Source: Treponema sp. (GTDB taxonomy: Bacteria; Spirochaetota; Spirochaetia; Treponematales; Breznakiellaceae). Taken from it: DNA of 64,000 nucleotides. Within the stretch, counting starts at the first letter, position 1. Every line of letters begins with the position of its first letter. Below are positions 32,392 through 42,600 of this stretch, one piece after another. The stretch lies in contig WRIV01000007.1 in assembly GCA_009782555.1 (NCBI GenBank), positions 62,001-126,000 of the forward strand, in the 5' to 3' direction. The position numbers were made by a program, and so were the translations under genes. The notes below the pieces were generated by a model. It was not told the DNA's origin. It saw only the letters and a list, made by a program, of their open reading frames with translations, and made no database searches.

Positions 32392-33145
32392 GCGAAAGAA
32401 CCTCTTCCGCCAGACTCTGATAGGCTTTGCCGCCGGAACTGGCGGGATCATACTGAGAAATAGGAAGTCCGTGGGAAGGAGCTTCGGAAATCCGCACATT
32501 CCGGGGGATGATCGTCTCAAAGACTTTATCACGAAAATAGGCGCTTACCTCTTTTACCACATCCTGGGCCAAGCGGGTCCGCTGATCGTACATGGTAAAG
32601 AAAATTCCTCCAATTTGGAGTTCTGAATTCAATCCTTTCTGAATCCTTTTGATCGTCTGGAGAAGCAGAGAAAGGCCCTCCATGGCAAAATATTCGCACT
32701 GCATGGGGATCAGCACCGAGTCTGCCGCCGCCAGGCCGTTTAAAGTTAAAACCCCCAGGGAAGGAGGACAGTCAATCAGTATAAAATCGTAATCTCCGCG
32801 GACCGGCGTCAGGGCGTTCTTAAGAAAGAGATCCCGTTCTTTCTGCTCTACCAATTCTACTGCCGCCCCGGAAAGATCTATGCTGGACGGGATCACCGAC
32901 AGTTTTGACACCGAAGTTTTGCGGATCACCTGGTCCAGAACGGCCTTGCCGGAGATCAGTTCGTATACCCCCGGCTTTGCCTTGGTTTTGTCCAGCCCCA
33001 CGCCGCTGGTAAGATTTGCCTGGGAATCAAAATCCACAAGGAGTACCGATTTACCCGCATCTGCAAGATAGGCTCCCAAATTAACCGCCGAAGTGGTCTT
33101 ACCGACACCTCCCTTTTGGTTAACAAAAACAAAAACTTTGCCCAT
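32384..33145 (-). CDS. parA: Chromosome partition ATPase ParA
   Basis: A 253-residue ParA/Soj ATPase. The deviant Walker A is NQKGGVGKTTSAVNL with the signature lysine, Walker A' is VLLVDFDSQANLTSG, and Walker B is DFILIDCPPSLG. It drives ParB-bound origins apart. It overlaps parB by 8 bp and is the first gene of the parA-parB-M23 unit. The start ATG lies about 34 bp downstream of the DMT transporter stop. Confidence 0.95.
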   Translation of the reverse strand: MGKVFVFVNQKGGVGKTTSAVNLGAYLADAGKSVLLVDFDSQANLTSGVGLDKTKAKPGVYELISGKAVLDQVIRKTSVSKLSVIPSSIDLSGAAVELVEQKERDLFLKNALTPVRGDYDFILIDCPPSLGVLTLNGLAAADSVLIPMQCEYFAMEGLSLLLQTIKRIQKGLNSELQIGGIFFTMYDQRTRLAQDVVKEVSAYFRDKVFETIIPRNVRISEAPSHGLPISQYDPASSGGKAYQSLAEEVLSRG

Positions 33146-33179
33146 ACCTTACTATATCATAATACGCCATCCGTGTCGA

Positions 33180-34106
33180 TCAACCGGAACGTTGAGGTAA
33201 AATCGTTAAGTACACTCCGGTAAGGACCAGCGCCGCTCCCGCCCATTGCAGAGAGGTCAGTCTGTCTCCCATGATAAAAAACCCGGCGATCACCGTTACC
33301 ACCGGGATCAGATTGATAAATACCGTGGAAGTAGAAACTCCTAATATTTCCAGGGAATGAGCATAGAGCCAGTAGCCAAAGGCCGAACAGAATACTGCTA
33401 AAAAGATCACATGGATGATAACCGGCAGAGACGGTGTACCCCAGTTTGCCCGTTCCAGCGCGGCAAAGGGAAGGAACCCCAGGAACCCAAAAAAATTCTG
33501 CCAAAACACAACATATATTCGCGGACGCTTCCGGGCAAAGAGGGGCCGGGTAAGGAAGCCGTAGGCAACCCAGCACAGGGCGGCTCCTCCCATGTAAAGG
33601 TATCCGGCGATGCTCCCTGAAAGAGAAAAGGAAACACTGGCAACTAGGACAACTCCAGCCATGGACACAAAGGCCCCCAGCCAGTTACGCAGGCCGAGCC
33701 GTCCCGGTTTGCGTGTCAATTTTTCCGCCATCCATTCGGCGGTTATGGTCAGTACCGGAATGGCCGCCACAATTATGGATGCTTCCGATGCCGTCACCCG
33801 GGCGACGCCGTTATTCTCGCCAAAAAAATAAAAGGTTACCCCCGCCAGGCCCGAAGCGATCAAAAGGGGCAGATCTTCCCTGGCCGGTTTTAAGACATTT
33901 CTTTGATCGACCCCAGCCTGCACCGCTGCCGGTGAAAGACGGTGAATGCCAAAAAGAATCACAATGGCAATGGCAAAACGGGCGGCACCCAGGGTCATGG
34001 GCTGAAAAACCGGAACTGCTACCTTGATTGAAATAAAAGAAAAACCCCAAAAGAGAACACAGATAATATTGGCCAGAACTGCGGATTTTTTCCGGGCTTC
34101 GTACAT
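33180..34106 (-). CDS. EamA/DMT-family membrane transporter
   Basis: A 308-residue protein with ten helices in two EamA repeats (about residues 10-140 and 155-295). Family features include LFWGFSFISIKVAVP at the start of repeat one and NLIPVVTVIAGFFIMGDRL in repeat two. It probably exports an amino acid or other small metabolite; the substrate is unknown. The ATG at 34106 is used because the first helix begins shortly after it. The gene is divergent from the LUD-domain gene, with 53 bp between them. Confidence 0.85.
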   Translation of the reverse strand: MYEARKKSAVLANIICVLFWGFSFISIKVAVPVFQPMTLGAARFAIAIVILFGIHRLSPAAVQAGVDQRNVLKPAREDLPLLIASGLAGVTFYFFGENNGVARVTASEASIIVAAIPVLTITAEWMAEKLTRKPGRLGLRNWLGAFVSMAGVVLVASVSFSLSGSIAGYLYMGGAALCWVAYGFLTRPLFARKRPRIYVVFWQNFFGFLGFLPFAALERANWGTPSLPVIIHVIFLAVFCSAFGYWLYAHSLEILGVSTSTVFINLIPVVTVIAGFFIMGDRLTSLQWAGAALVLTGVYLTILPQRSG

Positions 34107-34159
34107 AATCCATGGTATCAAATTGATTTTTTCTAGTATAGTTAAAAAAGGAGATCGAT

Positions 34160-34813
34160 ATGGATACAGCAAGCCAGCCATTTTATGAACTGCGGAATTC
34201 CAAACTGGGCCCGGTTCTGGTCAAAGCCCTGGAAGCGCGGTGTTTTGAAGCCTGCTATTTTGATGACATTCCCCAGGCTGTGGAAAAAGTCTTTAGTTTT
34301 ATCCCCCGGGATCATCTTGTTTCATGGGGCGGATCCATGACGGCAAATGCCATGGGTATATTCGACGAAGTGGCCAAACGGGGTTATCAGTTTATCAACC
34401 GGGATGCCGCAAAAACGCCGGAAGAAAAGGAAAAAATTTCCCGCCAGGCGCTGCTCTGCGACACTTACCTGATGGGAACCAATGCAATAACTGAAGACGG
34501 CCAGTTGGTAAACATCGACGGAACCGGAAACCGGGTGGCGGCACTGTGCCACGGTCCCAGACAGGTAATTGTGGTTGCCGGCCTGAATAAGATAAGAAAA
34601 ACCCTGGACGATGCCATAGTCCGGGTTCGGAACCATGCTGCTCCTTTAAATAAACAGCGGTTTGACCAGTACAAAACTCCCTGCAATGAAACCGGCCGCT
34701 GTGGTGACTGCAGGGGTTCCAGTTCAATCTGCGCCCAGCTTGTGATCACCCGGATCTGCAGGCCCACAGGACGGATCAAGGTAATCCTTATCGGGAAGGA
34801 CTTGGGGTTTTAG
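34160..34813 (+). CDS. LUD-domain protein (DUF162)
   Basis: A 217-residue single LUD domain (LutC/YkgG superfamily), of the stand-alone anaerobe type. Family segments include HLVSWGGSMTANAMGIFDEV, CDTYLMGTNAITEDGQLVNIDGTGNRVAA and VIVVAGLNKI. A C-terminal run of four cysteines (CNETGRCGDCRGSSSIC) may bind metal or an iron-sulfur cluster. LutC works in lactate utilisation; the role of this class is not established. The ATG has AAAGGAG 9 bp upstream. Confidence 0.85.
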   Translation: MDTASQPFYELRNSKLGPVLVKALEARCFEACYFDDIPQAVEKVFSFIPRDHLVSWGGSMTANAMGIFDEVAKRGYQFINRDAAKTPEEKEKISRQALLCDTYLMGTNAITEDGQLVNIDGTGNRVAALCHGPRQVIVVAGLNKIRKTLDDAIVRVRNHAAPLNKQRFDQYKTPCNETGRCGDCRGSSSICAQLVITRICRPTGRIKVILIGKDLGF

Positions 34814-34849
34814 GCCTATAAACAGATTAGCACTAACAATGGAGGAAGT

Positions 34850-35320
34850 GTGCCCTACCCAATGCAGAGAAAAGACCGGGAAACTTCCCGGGATGAAACC
34901 CTTGCAATACTTGATCGTTCTTCCTGGGGTGTCCTTACCAGTGTTAACAACGACGGCAGTCCTTACGGTATCCCCCTTTCCCTGGCCAGAGACGGGGATT
35001 GTCTCTACTTTCACTGTGCATTGAAAGGACAAAAGCTCAAGAACCTCCGATCCCGCCCAGAGGTCTGCATTGTCTTTGTAGGCAGCGCAGAAGTTCCCAT
35101 AAACCGTTTTACCGTATTCTATGAATCCGCCGTAGTGTTTGGAACGGCGGAGGAAGTAACCAGCAGGGAAGAAAAAATTCAGGGCCTGCGGATTATCAGC
35201 GAACGGTTTACGCCGGAAAACATGCATGCTTTTAACGGAGAAATCGAACAAATGCTGGATATAACGGGGCTCTGGAAAATACATATCAATGGTATCACCG
35301 GCAAGCGAAGAAAACCATAG
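34850..35320 (+). CDS. NimA-like pyridoxamine 5'-phosphate oxidase-fold flavoprotein
   Basis: A 156-residue split-barrel protein. The FMN-binding family pattern is visible in DGSPYGIPLSLARDGDCLYFHCALKG and in the FYESAVVFGTAEEV strand pair. Related NimA proteins reduce nitroimidazoles, but the native substrates are unknown. The start is a GTG with GGAGG five bases upstream; an ATG four codons later is possible. It is 36 bp after the LUD gene, so the two may be co-transcribed. Confidence 0.82.
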   Translation: MPYPMQRKDRETSRDETLAILDRSSWGVLTSVNNDGSPYGIPLSLARDGDCLYFHCALKGQKLKNLRSRPEVCIVFVGSAEVPINRFTVFYESAVVFGTAEEVTSREEKIQGLRIISERFTPENMHAFNGEIEQMLDITGLWKIHINGITGKRRKP

Positions 35321-35346
35321 ATTCCGTATCCCAAAAAAACCAGATG

Positions 35347-35369
35347 CCTAAGCAGCTAGCCTGCTTAGG
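35347..35369 (-). terminator. Stem-loop after the Ig-like lipoprotein gene
   Basis: CCTAAGCAG (35347-35355) pairs with CTGCTTAGG (35361-35369) over a 5-nt loop. On the minus strand the stem is followed eight bases later by seven T residues, so it more likely ends the transcript of the Ig-like gene than that of the NimA-like gene from the other side. Confidence 0.5.
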
Positions 35370-35392
35370 TAGCCCGGTAATAATGCTTTAGT

Positions 35393-37399
35393 CTACTGTT
35401 GGTTTTGGCCCTGGCTGTTTTGACCTTGATTACCACGGATTACTTTTACGGCTATAGTACCGGATTTTAAAGGATCCGCCACAGAGGTCGCTGTTACGTA
35501 GAGAGTCGCTGCAGTTTCGTTAGCTGATATCGTAAGCTTCCCATTGTTGTTTATGCTGGTTCCGTTTCCAACAGCTCCGGTGCCGGCAGCATTCGAACTG
35601 ACTTTCCATGTCACAGCAGTGCTGGGGTTGTTGGAACCAGTAACAGCGGCACTTAACTGGAGGGGACTACCTACGGCAACTGATGGGTTTGAGGGACTGA
35701 TGGTTACGCCGGTTACAGCGGGGATAGCCTGCTGATTTTGACCCTGCTGATTTTGGCCCTGCTGATTTTGGTTTCCGCCTTGTGGATTCCGGCTTCCGCC
35801 TTGCTGATTTTGGTTTCCACCTTGCTGGTTTTGGTTTCCGCCTTGTGGATTCCGGCTTCCGCCTTGCTGATTCTGGTTTCCGCTTACGGGAGGAATAGTT
35901 ACCGTAACCGCAGCATTACCGGATTTTGTAGAATCCGCAACAGAAGTCGCAATAACATAAAGCGTTGCTGCAGTTTCATTGGCTCCCACCGTAAGAATTC
36001 CATTGTTGTTTATGGTAGTGCCTGATGCAACGCCTCCGGCGCCGGAAGCATTCGAACTGACCCTCCATCTTACGGTACTGTCGGGATTGTTACTGCCTGT
36101 AACCGAAGCTCTAAATTGGAGAGTTCCGCCCCTTGTTATTGATTGGGTTGAGGGACTCACAGCGACTCCGGTTACGATGGGAACAATTACATTGACAAGG
36201 ACGCTGCCGGATTTTGAAGGATCCGTTGCAGAAACTGCAATAATAAAGAGGGTTGTCATCGTTTCGCTGGCGGCTACTGTAAGCAGTCCATTGGCGTCAA
36301 TACCGGTTCCCCGTGTAACGCCGCCGGTGCCGGAAGCATTTGAACTGACTTTCCATGTTACGGCATTACTGGGGTTATTGGAACCCGTAACCGAAGCATT
36401 GAACTGTAGGGTCCCACCCCTTGTTACCGACCGGTTTGCAGGACTGACGGCGACGCCGGTTATGGTGGGAATAATTACATTGACAAGGACGCTGCCTGAT
36501 TTTGAGGGGTCCTCCACAGAAGCTGCAATAACGTAGAGGGTCGTCATAGTTTCATTGGCGGCCACCGTAAGCACTCCGTTAGCGTTTATGCCGGTTCCTG
36601 ACGTAACAGCGCCGGTACCGGCGGCGTTTGAACTGACTCTCCATGTTACGGCGTTGTCAGGAATGTTGGTACCCGTGACCGAAGCATAGAATTGGAGAGT
36701 CCTGCCGCTTGTTACAGACTGGTTTGATGGACTAATGCCTACGCCGGTTACGACGGGGATAACTACAGCCACAGGAACGCTCCTGGACCTGGAAGGATCC
36801 ACTATAGAAGCCGCAATAACGTAAAGAGTCGTCAGTGTTTCACTGGCTGCTATTGTAAGCAATCCATTGGCGTTTATACTGGTCCCCGGTGTAACAGCGC
36901 CGGTACCGGCGGCATTCGAACTGACCCTCCATGTTACGGCATCGTCAGGGTTATTGTTGCCCGTAACCGCAGCATTGAACTGGAGAGTTCTGCCTCTTGT
37001 TACAGACTGGTTTGTAGGAGTGATATTTACACCGGTTACCGTGGTAACTCTGATTTGTTTATATTCAGATTGTCCGCCGTCAGAGGATGCTGCTATAACA
37101 TAGATAATAATATACGTTTCGTTCACCGCTACTGTAAGGATCCCGCTGGAGGTAATGTTGGTTCCCGCAGCGACAGGCCCAGTGCCGTCACTGGTCGAAC
37201 TGACTGTCCAGATTATGCCTTGGCCCGCTGCACTAAACCGCAGCGTCCCGCCGGGCCGAACTGTTGATAAATTACTGTCGGTTCTAATGGTTATTCTGCT
37301 GGAACCCCCTCCAAAAATCAGACCAACGCACCCTGTAAAAACAAAACCGCTTATTGCTGCAAGAATGATAAACCCGAAAAATTTGTGTATTTTCATCAT
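35393..37399 (-). CDS. Surface lipoprotein with six bacterial Ig-like (Big_2) domains
   Basis: A 668-residue exported lipoprotein. The signal peptide ends in the lipobox SGFVFTGC. Six repeats of 80-90 residues follow. Each opens with a pattern like VTGVxxSPSNQSVTRGxTLQFxAxV and contains VTWxVSSNAxGTGxVxxGTxINxNGxLTVAxxET, the Big_2 fold. Between repeats five and six lies a Gln/Asn/Gly-rich linker of seven-residue units (GGNQNQQ and GGSRNPQ), and the C-terminus ends in a similar Q-rich tail. It is likely a surface adhesin or scaffold. The MMK start at 37399 follows GGGG; the longer frame upstream is only the shadow of a tRNA. Confidence 0.85.
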   Translation of the reverse strand: MMKIHKFFGFIILAAISGFVFTGCVGLIFGGGSSRITIRTDSNLSTVRPGGTLRFSAAGQGIIWTVSSTSDGTGPVAAGTNITSSGILTVAVNETYIIIYVIAASSDGGQSEYKQIRVTTVTGVNITPTNQSVTRGRTLQFNAAVTGNNNPDDAVTWRVSSNAAGTGAVTPGTSINANGLLTIAASETLTTLYVIAASIVDPSRSRSVPVAVVIPVVTGVGISPSNQSVTSGRTLQFYASVTGTNIPDNAVTWRVSSNAAGTGAVTSGTGINANGVLTVAANETMTTLYVIAASVEDPSKSGSVLVNVIIPTITGVAVSPANRSVTRGGTLQFNASVTGSNNPSNAVTWKVSSNASGTGGVTRGTGIDANGLLTVAASETMTTLFIIAVSATDPSKSGSVLVNVIVPIVTGVAVSPSTQSITRGGTLQFRASVTGSNNPDSTVRWRVSSNASGAGGVASGTTINNNGILTVGANETAATLYVIATSVADSTKSGNAAVTVTIPPVSGNQNQQGGSRNPQGGNQNQQGGNQNQQGGSRNPQGGNQNQQGQNQQGQNQQAIPAVTGVTISPSNPSVAVGSPLQLSAAVTGSNNPSTAVTWKVSSNAAGTGAVGNGTSINNNGKLTISANETAATLYVTATSVADPLKSGTIAVKVIRGNQGQNSQGQNQQ
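35732..35885 (-). repeat. 21-bp minisatellite encoding a Gln/Asn-rich linker
   Basis: About six imperfect 21-bp units alternate between two types (CTTGCTGATTTTGGTTTCCGC-like and CTTGTGGATTCCGGCTTCCGC-like on the plus strand), preceded by shorter 15-bp versions of the first. Each unit keeps the frame and encodes seven residues. Such a tract can change length by slippage without breaking the protein. Confidence 0.8.
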
Positions 37400-37449
37400 A
37401 ATTTTTACCCCTTTTTTATTATCAAATAATAGGGAAATCCGATTTTTTT

Positions 37450-37522
<73 letters not shown>

Positions 37523-37534
37523 TTGATTACATAA

Positions 37535-37563
37535 AGGATACTGTTTTTGTTCAAAAATGTCAA
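37535..37563 (-). promoter_or_regulatory. Promoter of initiator tRNA
   Basis: On the minus strand, TTGACA (37558-37563), a 17-bp spacer and TATCCT (37535-37540). Transcription would begin about six bases before the tRNA 5' end. Confidence 0.75.
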
Positions 37564-37606
37564 CATACTCTTTCCGTTTACCTAATTCCCCTATATACTC
37601 TAATCT

Positions 37607-38269
37607 GTGACTAGGGGAATTTTAATCGCCGGCAATGAATCTACCCTGTTTTCCACCCTTTGTACGGAAGCTGCTAAACGGGTAGAAACTTACACCGCTG
37701 CTTTTATCCCCCGGAACCAGGGGCCGGAAAGCGTTCGGAATGTTCCGTCAGAAAAACGGATTACCCTTGATTGGAACCCTCCAAGCCCTGTTTCCGCCAA
37801 AGCCATGGTCCTTTCCGCCCTGAATAAAATGGAACACATCGACGATGCCATCCTGGTCTGTGTACCTCCGGCATACCGGAAAAATGCTGAGGAGTTTACT
37901 GCCGCGGAGATTGACCGGTTTATAGACCACAATATCAAGGGCTGGTTTTTTCTTGCCCGTGAACTGACGGCGGTATTTAAGGCCCGGGGACAGGGAACCC
38001 TCTCTTTGGTACTGCCGGAACTAAGCGCCGGTTCCAAGCCCGACGCTCCAGACCTTACCGGCCCCGTTGTTACCGCCGCCTTTCGTTCCTTTGCCCAGGG
38101 AATACTGCTTTCTTCCCTGAACGCGCCCTACGAAGCCCTGGGTTTTTCTTTGCCAGAGCCGGGGGAAGAAAATGCCTTCGCCGCCTTTATCTTTAAAACC
38201 ATCGAAGAAGGAAAACGGGCCTCCGGCAGGTGGCACAAATACGGCAAGTTCGGTTTTTTGGGACGCTAA
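37607..38269 (+). CDS. Degenerate short-chain dehydrogenase-like protein
   Basis: A 220-residue protein with a Rossmann-like pattern reminiscent of SDR enzymes: an N-terminal beta strand (GILIAGNESTLFSTL), then DDAILVCVPP, HNIKGWFFLARELTAVFKARGQGTLSLVLPE and VVTAAFRSFAQGILL. The glycine-rich GxxxGxG loop and the YxxxK catalytic pair are not recognisable, so it is probably not an active oxidoreductase of the usual kind. The start is a GTG. TATACT lies 7 bp upstream and there is no ribosome site, so a leaderless mRNA is possible. It overlaps the next, convergent gene by 4 bp. Confidence 0.6.
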   Translation: MTRGILIAGNESTLFSTLCTEAAKRVETYTAAFIPRNQGPESVRNVPSEKRITLDWNPPSPVSAKAMVLSALNKMEHIDDAILVCVPPAYRKNAEEFTAAEIDRFIDHNIKGWFFLARELTAVFKARGQGTLSLVLPELSAGSKPDAPDLTGPVVTAAFRSFAQGILLSSLNAPYEALGFSLPEPGEENAFAAFIFKTIEEGKRASGRWHKYGKFGFLGR

Positions 38270-39683
38270 GGGTTCAATCGGACATAACCGCATTCTTCGA
38301 CAAAACCCTGACCTTGTTCCGACAAAATCCACAGGATTAGTTTTTCGGTATTTTCGTTTTTGGAACCGGCTGTTACAGCATAAACATCGATTGTAAAAGG
38401 ATAGCTGCCATTTATAATATTCTCAACAGAAGGCTCAATTCCATTTATTGCTATCAGCTTGATGTTTTCGCTGGGGCTCATGCCGGTGGCAAAATAACGG
38501 AATGAGTATCCTATGGCCGAAGAATAATTTCTGTATTGGGCAACCCGGCTGATTGTTTCACCCATTCCGGTTCCGTACTCTTCCCAAAGCGGAGGGGGCA
38601 GCGGCTTGTCCCCCATAACCCTGGCAAGCATTATTGTTTGGCTTCCAGAATTTTCCGGGCGCTGAAAGGGGACAATTTTTTCTGCTTTTCCTCCAAGATT
38701 ATGCCAGTTGATGATCTTTTTTGCATAAATATTTTGAATCTGTTCAAGAGTTAAACTGCTTACCGGGTTATCTTTATGGACAAAGAAAACAAACGCTTCC
38801 TTTGCAACCGGCGTTAAAACAAATTCAACACCCGCTTCTGTTGCTGTTCCAACCTGCTGCCTGGAAGGCTGGGCTCCGAAAAAGATATCAATTTCACCGT
38901 CTATTAGCCGATCATAACCAAAAGCGGTATTTGAGCAGGCAATATATTCATTAACAGTATTTCCATTCAACCCTTTATACAATTCCTGAACCATCGCCGC
39001 ATAGACTGGATATGCTGCGGTGGCGCCGTCCAGCTTAGGATAATTTTCGGTAAATGAAATCGCCGCCGGTTCATTAAGCTTTTTTAATAAGCTGTTCTCA
39101 TAGAAAGGATGATAATCATAGAGTCTTACCTCATCTTTAATCGTTTCTACGCCATACTCATAGGAAAGAACCTTTGTGTTTCGATCATAAAACTGAAAAG
39201 CGGCGATGCCGGATATAACAGCAAATACGGCGCCATAGACGATAATTTTTTTATCAAAAATAATTCTTTTTTTGCAAATTTTACAGGTAATTATAACAGA
39301 CACAACAATAATTGCCAGCATAGCGGCATTTACAGCAGGAAAAAGGATTTCCATTCCCATAAAGGAAAGAATACAATTAATTATTAAAAACGGAATCGTA
39401 ATGAAAAAAAAGGCCGCCATAATGGCATCAAAGTGATATTTTGACACCTCAAAAAAAACTATCCATAGGCACAGATAACAGCAAAACACAATAAAAACCG
39501 GTAAAAACAATTCTGACGCTCTTTCAGGCAAGCTGACATGTTTTGAATATAAAACCCAAATAACGGCCAGCAATAAAACCGGCGGAAAATAAGAGAAATG
39601 CCTATTAATCCAATACTCACCACTACAGGAGAAATAATAAAAGCAAACAAGCCTGTCCTGATATAATATTTCCGCAGATCCAC
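38266..39683 (-). pseudogene. PstS-like binding domain on a six-helix membrane protein, frameshifted
   Basis: Two frames join into one sensible protein. The first (GTG at 39683 with GGAG upstream) gives helix one (GLFAFIISPVVVSIGLIGISLIF). The second continues with five helices (from PPVLLLAVIWVLYSK) and a phosphate-binding-protein-like domain of about 270 residues containing SFTENYPKLDGATAAYPVYAA, FFGAQPSRQQ and FQRPENSGSQT. The frames meet at a run of four A on the plus strand (39586-39589); one extra base would restore a continuous frame. It may be a sequencing slip, a phase-variable tract or a real lesion. Without the shift, the downstream frame would start only at a TTG (39573) lacking helix one. 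Confidence 0.65.
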
Positions 39684-39695
39684 CAAATCACTCCG

Positions 39696-42600
39696 TTAAG
39701 AAAAATATCGTACCCCGGCTTCAAAAATCTTCATGATCTTGTTTCCCGGAATGTTGATGTGGACAAACTGTCCCTGCCGTTCCGAATGGCTCATTTTGCC
39801 CAGGATCCTTCCATCGGGACTGGTAAGGGCTTCGATGGCATAGTCTGATCCGTTAGGATTATCTGGTTCTGTCAAAACAGGGTTGCCGTTGCTATCAGAA
39901 TAACAGAAAGGTACCTGTCCCGCCTTAAAAAGAGACTCCGCCTCGTTCCGGCTTATCACCAGCCGCCCCTCGCCGTGGCTTACCGGCAGGATGTGAATCG
40001 TACCCGGTTCTTCCAGAGCAAGCCAGGGAGAAGGAGAAGGCATGACCACGGTCCTGGCCATCCGCGATACATGCCGCCCTATGCTGTTAAAGGTGAGGGT
40101 GGGAGAATGTGCCGTCCCCTGGGTATAGCCGCCATAGGGAACCAGCCCCAGTTTGATAAGAGCCTGAAACCCGTTACAAATTCCCAGCATAAGGCCCTGT
40201 TTCTCCAGAAATTCCTGTACTGCACCGGCCACGGCAGGGGATCTGAAAACATTGGCAATAAACTTTCCCGAACCGTCCGGCTCATCCCCGGCGCTGAATC
40301 CTCCGGAAAGGGCGATGATCTGCGAACCGGCAACAGCCGCCGCCAGCTCTGTAATAGAAGCGGCAATATCGGCAGCACTGCGGTTCCTAAAAACCACCAG
40401 TTGTGTCCGGGCCCCCGCTTCCCTAAAGGCCCGCTCCATATCCCACTCACAGTTAGTTCCCGGAAAAACCGGAAGCGTTACCAAGGGCCGGACAAACAAA
40501 GAAGAATGAGGTGATTTGCCAATCCTCCCAGTTCCATCGAATCGATGAACAATATCCCACTTTGGCGCTGTTTCCCCCTCCGCCCGCCGCTGCGGATAAA
40601 TGTGGATCAGCGCTGCTTCGAAAGTCTGCCGCAGTTCCGCCAGCGAAAGTTCGGCGGATTCCAGTATTTCTGATTCCGCTGATTTGCTGATCCTAAAAAT
40701 CGGTTCTGCCATGGTACGGGCCGCTTCCATCCACGTTGCTCCTTGCAGTACACCGGCAAGGATTTTTTCTCCCCCGGCATGGTTCAAGGCTTCGCCATCC
40801 AGTTCAATCAGTACGGCACCGGGATAAGTTTTTTCGTTGATCAGGGTAAGACAATGGATACAGGCTTCAACTCCGGTCATATTCCCGAAGGCCATCAGGG
40901 CCAAAGCGGCGGCCACACCCCCCGGCCCTACAGGGTAGGCTGCCTTTACCAACTTCCGTTCCGTCAGGGCCGCTAGTCCTTTCATGTTGGCCTTAAATAA
41001 AGCCCACTCATCATTTTTTGATTCATCGTAGAACAGGATGATGGGATTCCCCGGCCTGCCGCTGAGGGTTCCGGACCGGACCGAAGCAGCATCGACGGTT
41101 CCTGCGGCAAACACCGCCAGAGTGGGGGGAACCGAAAAATCAATGCCGTTGGCCGGATCCCGGTAGGAACCGGACATGGAATCCTTGCCTCCTATGGCGG
41201 GAATTTCCAGGGCAAGCTGGGCTTCCAGCGCTCCCAGCAATGCAGCGGCGGGCTTGCCCCAGGATTTGCTTCCTTCCATCCGCTCAAAGTATTCCTGCAT
41301 GGAAAGCCGGGCCCGCCGGTAATCGCCCCCAAGGCAGGCGTATTTTGCCAGCGCTTCCTTTACTGCTCCCTTGGCTCCTTTGTAAGGATTCGCTTCCATC
41401 AATGGAGGATCAAAGCCAAAACTCATCAGGCTTGCGGTTAAACTGCGGCGCGGCGAAACCGTATCTGCCGCCGGAGTACAGCCGGAACTTTCTGCCGAAG
41501 CCGCGGGTAGCAGCGCCGCCATACCGCATTCGGGGGTTCCCTGTTCTTTCCCTCCCCATGGAAAAAGAACAGAACCGGCACCGATGGATCCGTCAAACCG
41601 TTCCTGCAGGCCCCGCCTGGATCCGCTGCGGAGGGAACCGAGTTCTGCCTTCAGTTTTTCCAGCAGTACCTGGGAAGACTGGGATTTATCATCCTGATTT
41701 GTTTTTTCCGAGGAAGCCGCTATCAGCGCCCGGGCAGAACGGGGAGCGCCGTTTGAATCAAGAAACCCCCGGGAAATATCCACAATGGTTCTGCCCTGCC
41801 ATCTCATCAGAAGTCTTGCCCCTTCGGTTTCGCCGTGGGTTACTCTGGCGATAATCACTGCATCAAGATTTTCCGCCGCCGCCTGGCGGATCAGCGTTTC
41901 GGCGTTTCCCGGGGAAACAACTAACGCCATCCGTTCCTGTGATTCGGAAATGGCCAGTTCTGTTCCGTCCAGGCCGTCGTATTTTTTCAGTATCTCATCG
42001 AGATCGATGTCCAGGCCCGGGGCAAGTTCTCCCACCGCGACAGAAACGCCCCCGGCGCCAAAGTCATTACATCGTTTGATACATGCCGTTACTTCCGGGT
42101 TCCGGAAAAGGCGCTGAAGTTTCCGTTCCTCCACGGCGTTTCCCTTCTGCACTTCCGCTCCAGCCTTCTCTACCGACTCGCCGGTATGGGCCTTGCTGGA
42201 CCCGGTGGCGCCCCCAATGCCGTCTCTGCCGGTTTTTCCTCCGACAAGCAGCACTAAATCTCCGGGAACCGGAGCAGCCCGGCGGACCTGGGCTTCGGGG
42301 ACCGCTCCGATGACGGCCCCCAGTTCCAGCCGCTTTGCCAAAAAGCCGGGATGATAGAATTCCGCCACCTGCCCTGTGGCGAGACCAATTTGATTGCCGT
42401 AGGATGAAAAACCGGCGGCGGCTTCCCGGGCAATTTTGATCTGGGGAAGTTTTCCCGGCAGGGTTTCCGCCAGGGGACGGCGGGGATCGCCGCCGCCGGT
42501 GATCCGCATGGCCTGGTACACATAGGCCCGGCCCGAAAGAGGATCTCGGATCGCCCCGCCCAAACAGGTCGCTGCGCCGCCGAAGGGTTCTATTTCCGTA

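Noticed and set aside
31483-33145. Expected parS sites near parAB
   Set aside because: I saw no TGTTTCACGTGAAACA-like 16-mer by eye; a pattern search would be needed to exclude it.
35732-35885. Possible CRISPR-like array from the regularly repeated 21-mers
   Set aside because: Units are adjacent, without spacers, and keep a coding frame; it is a minisatellite inside a gene.
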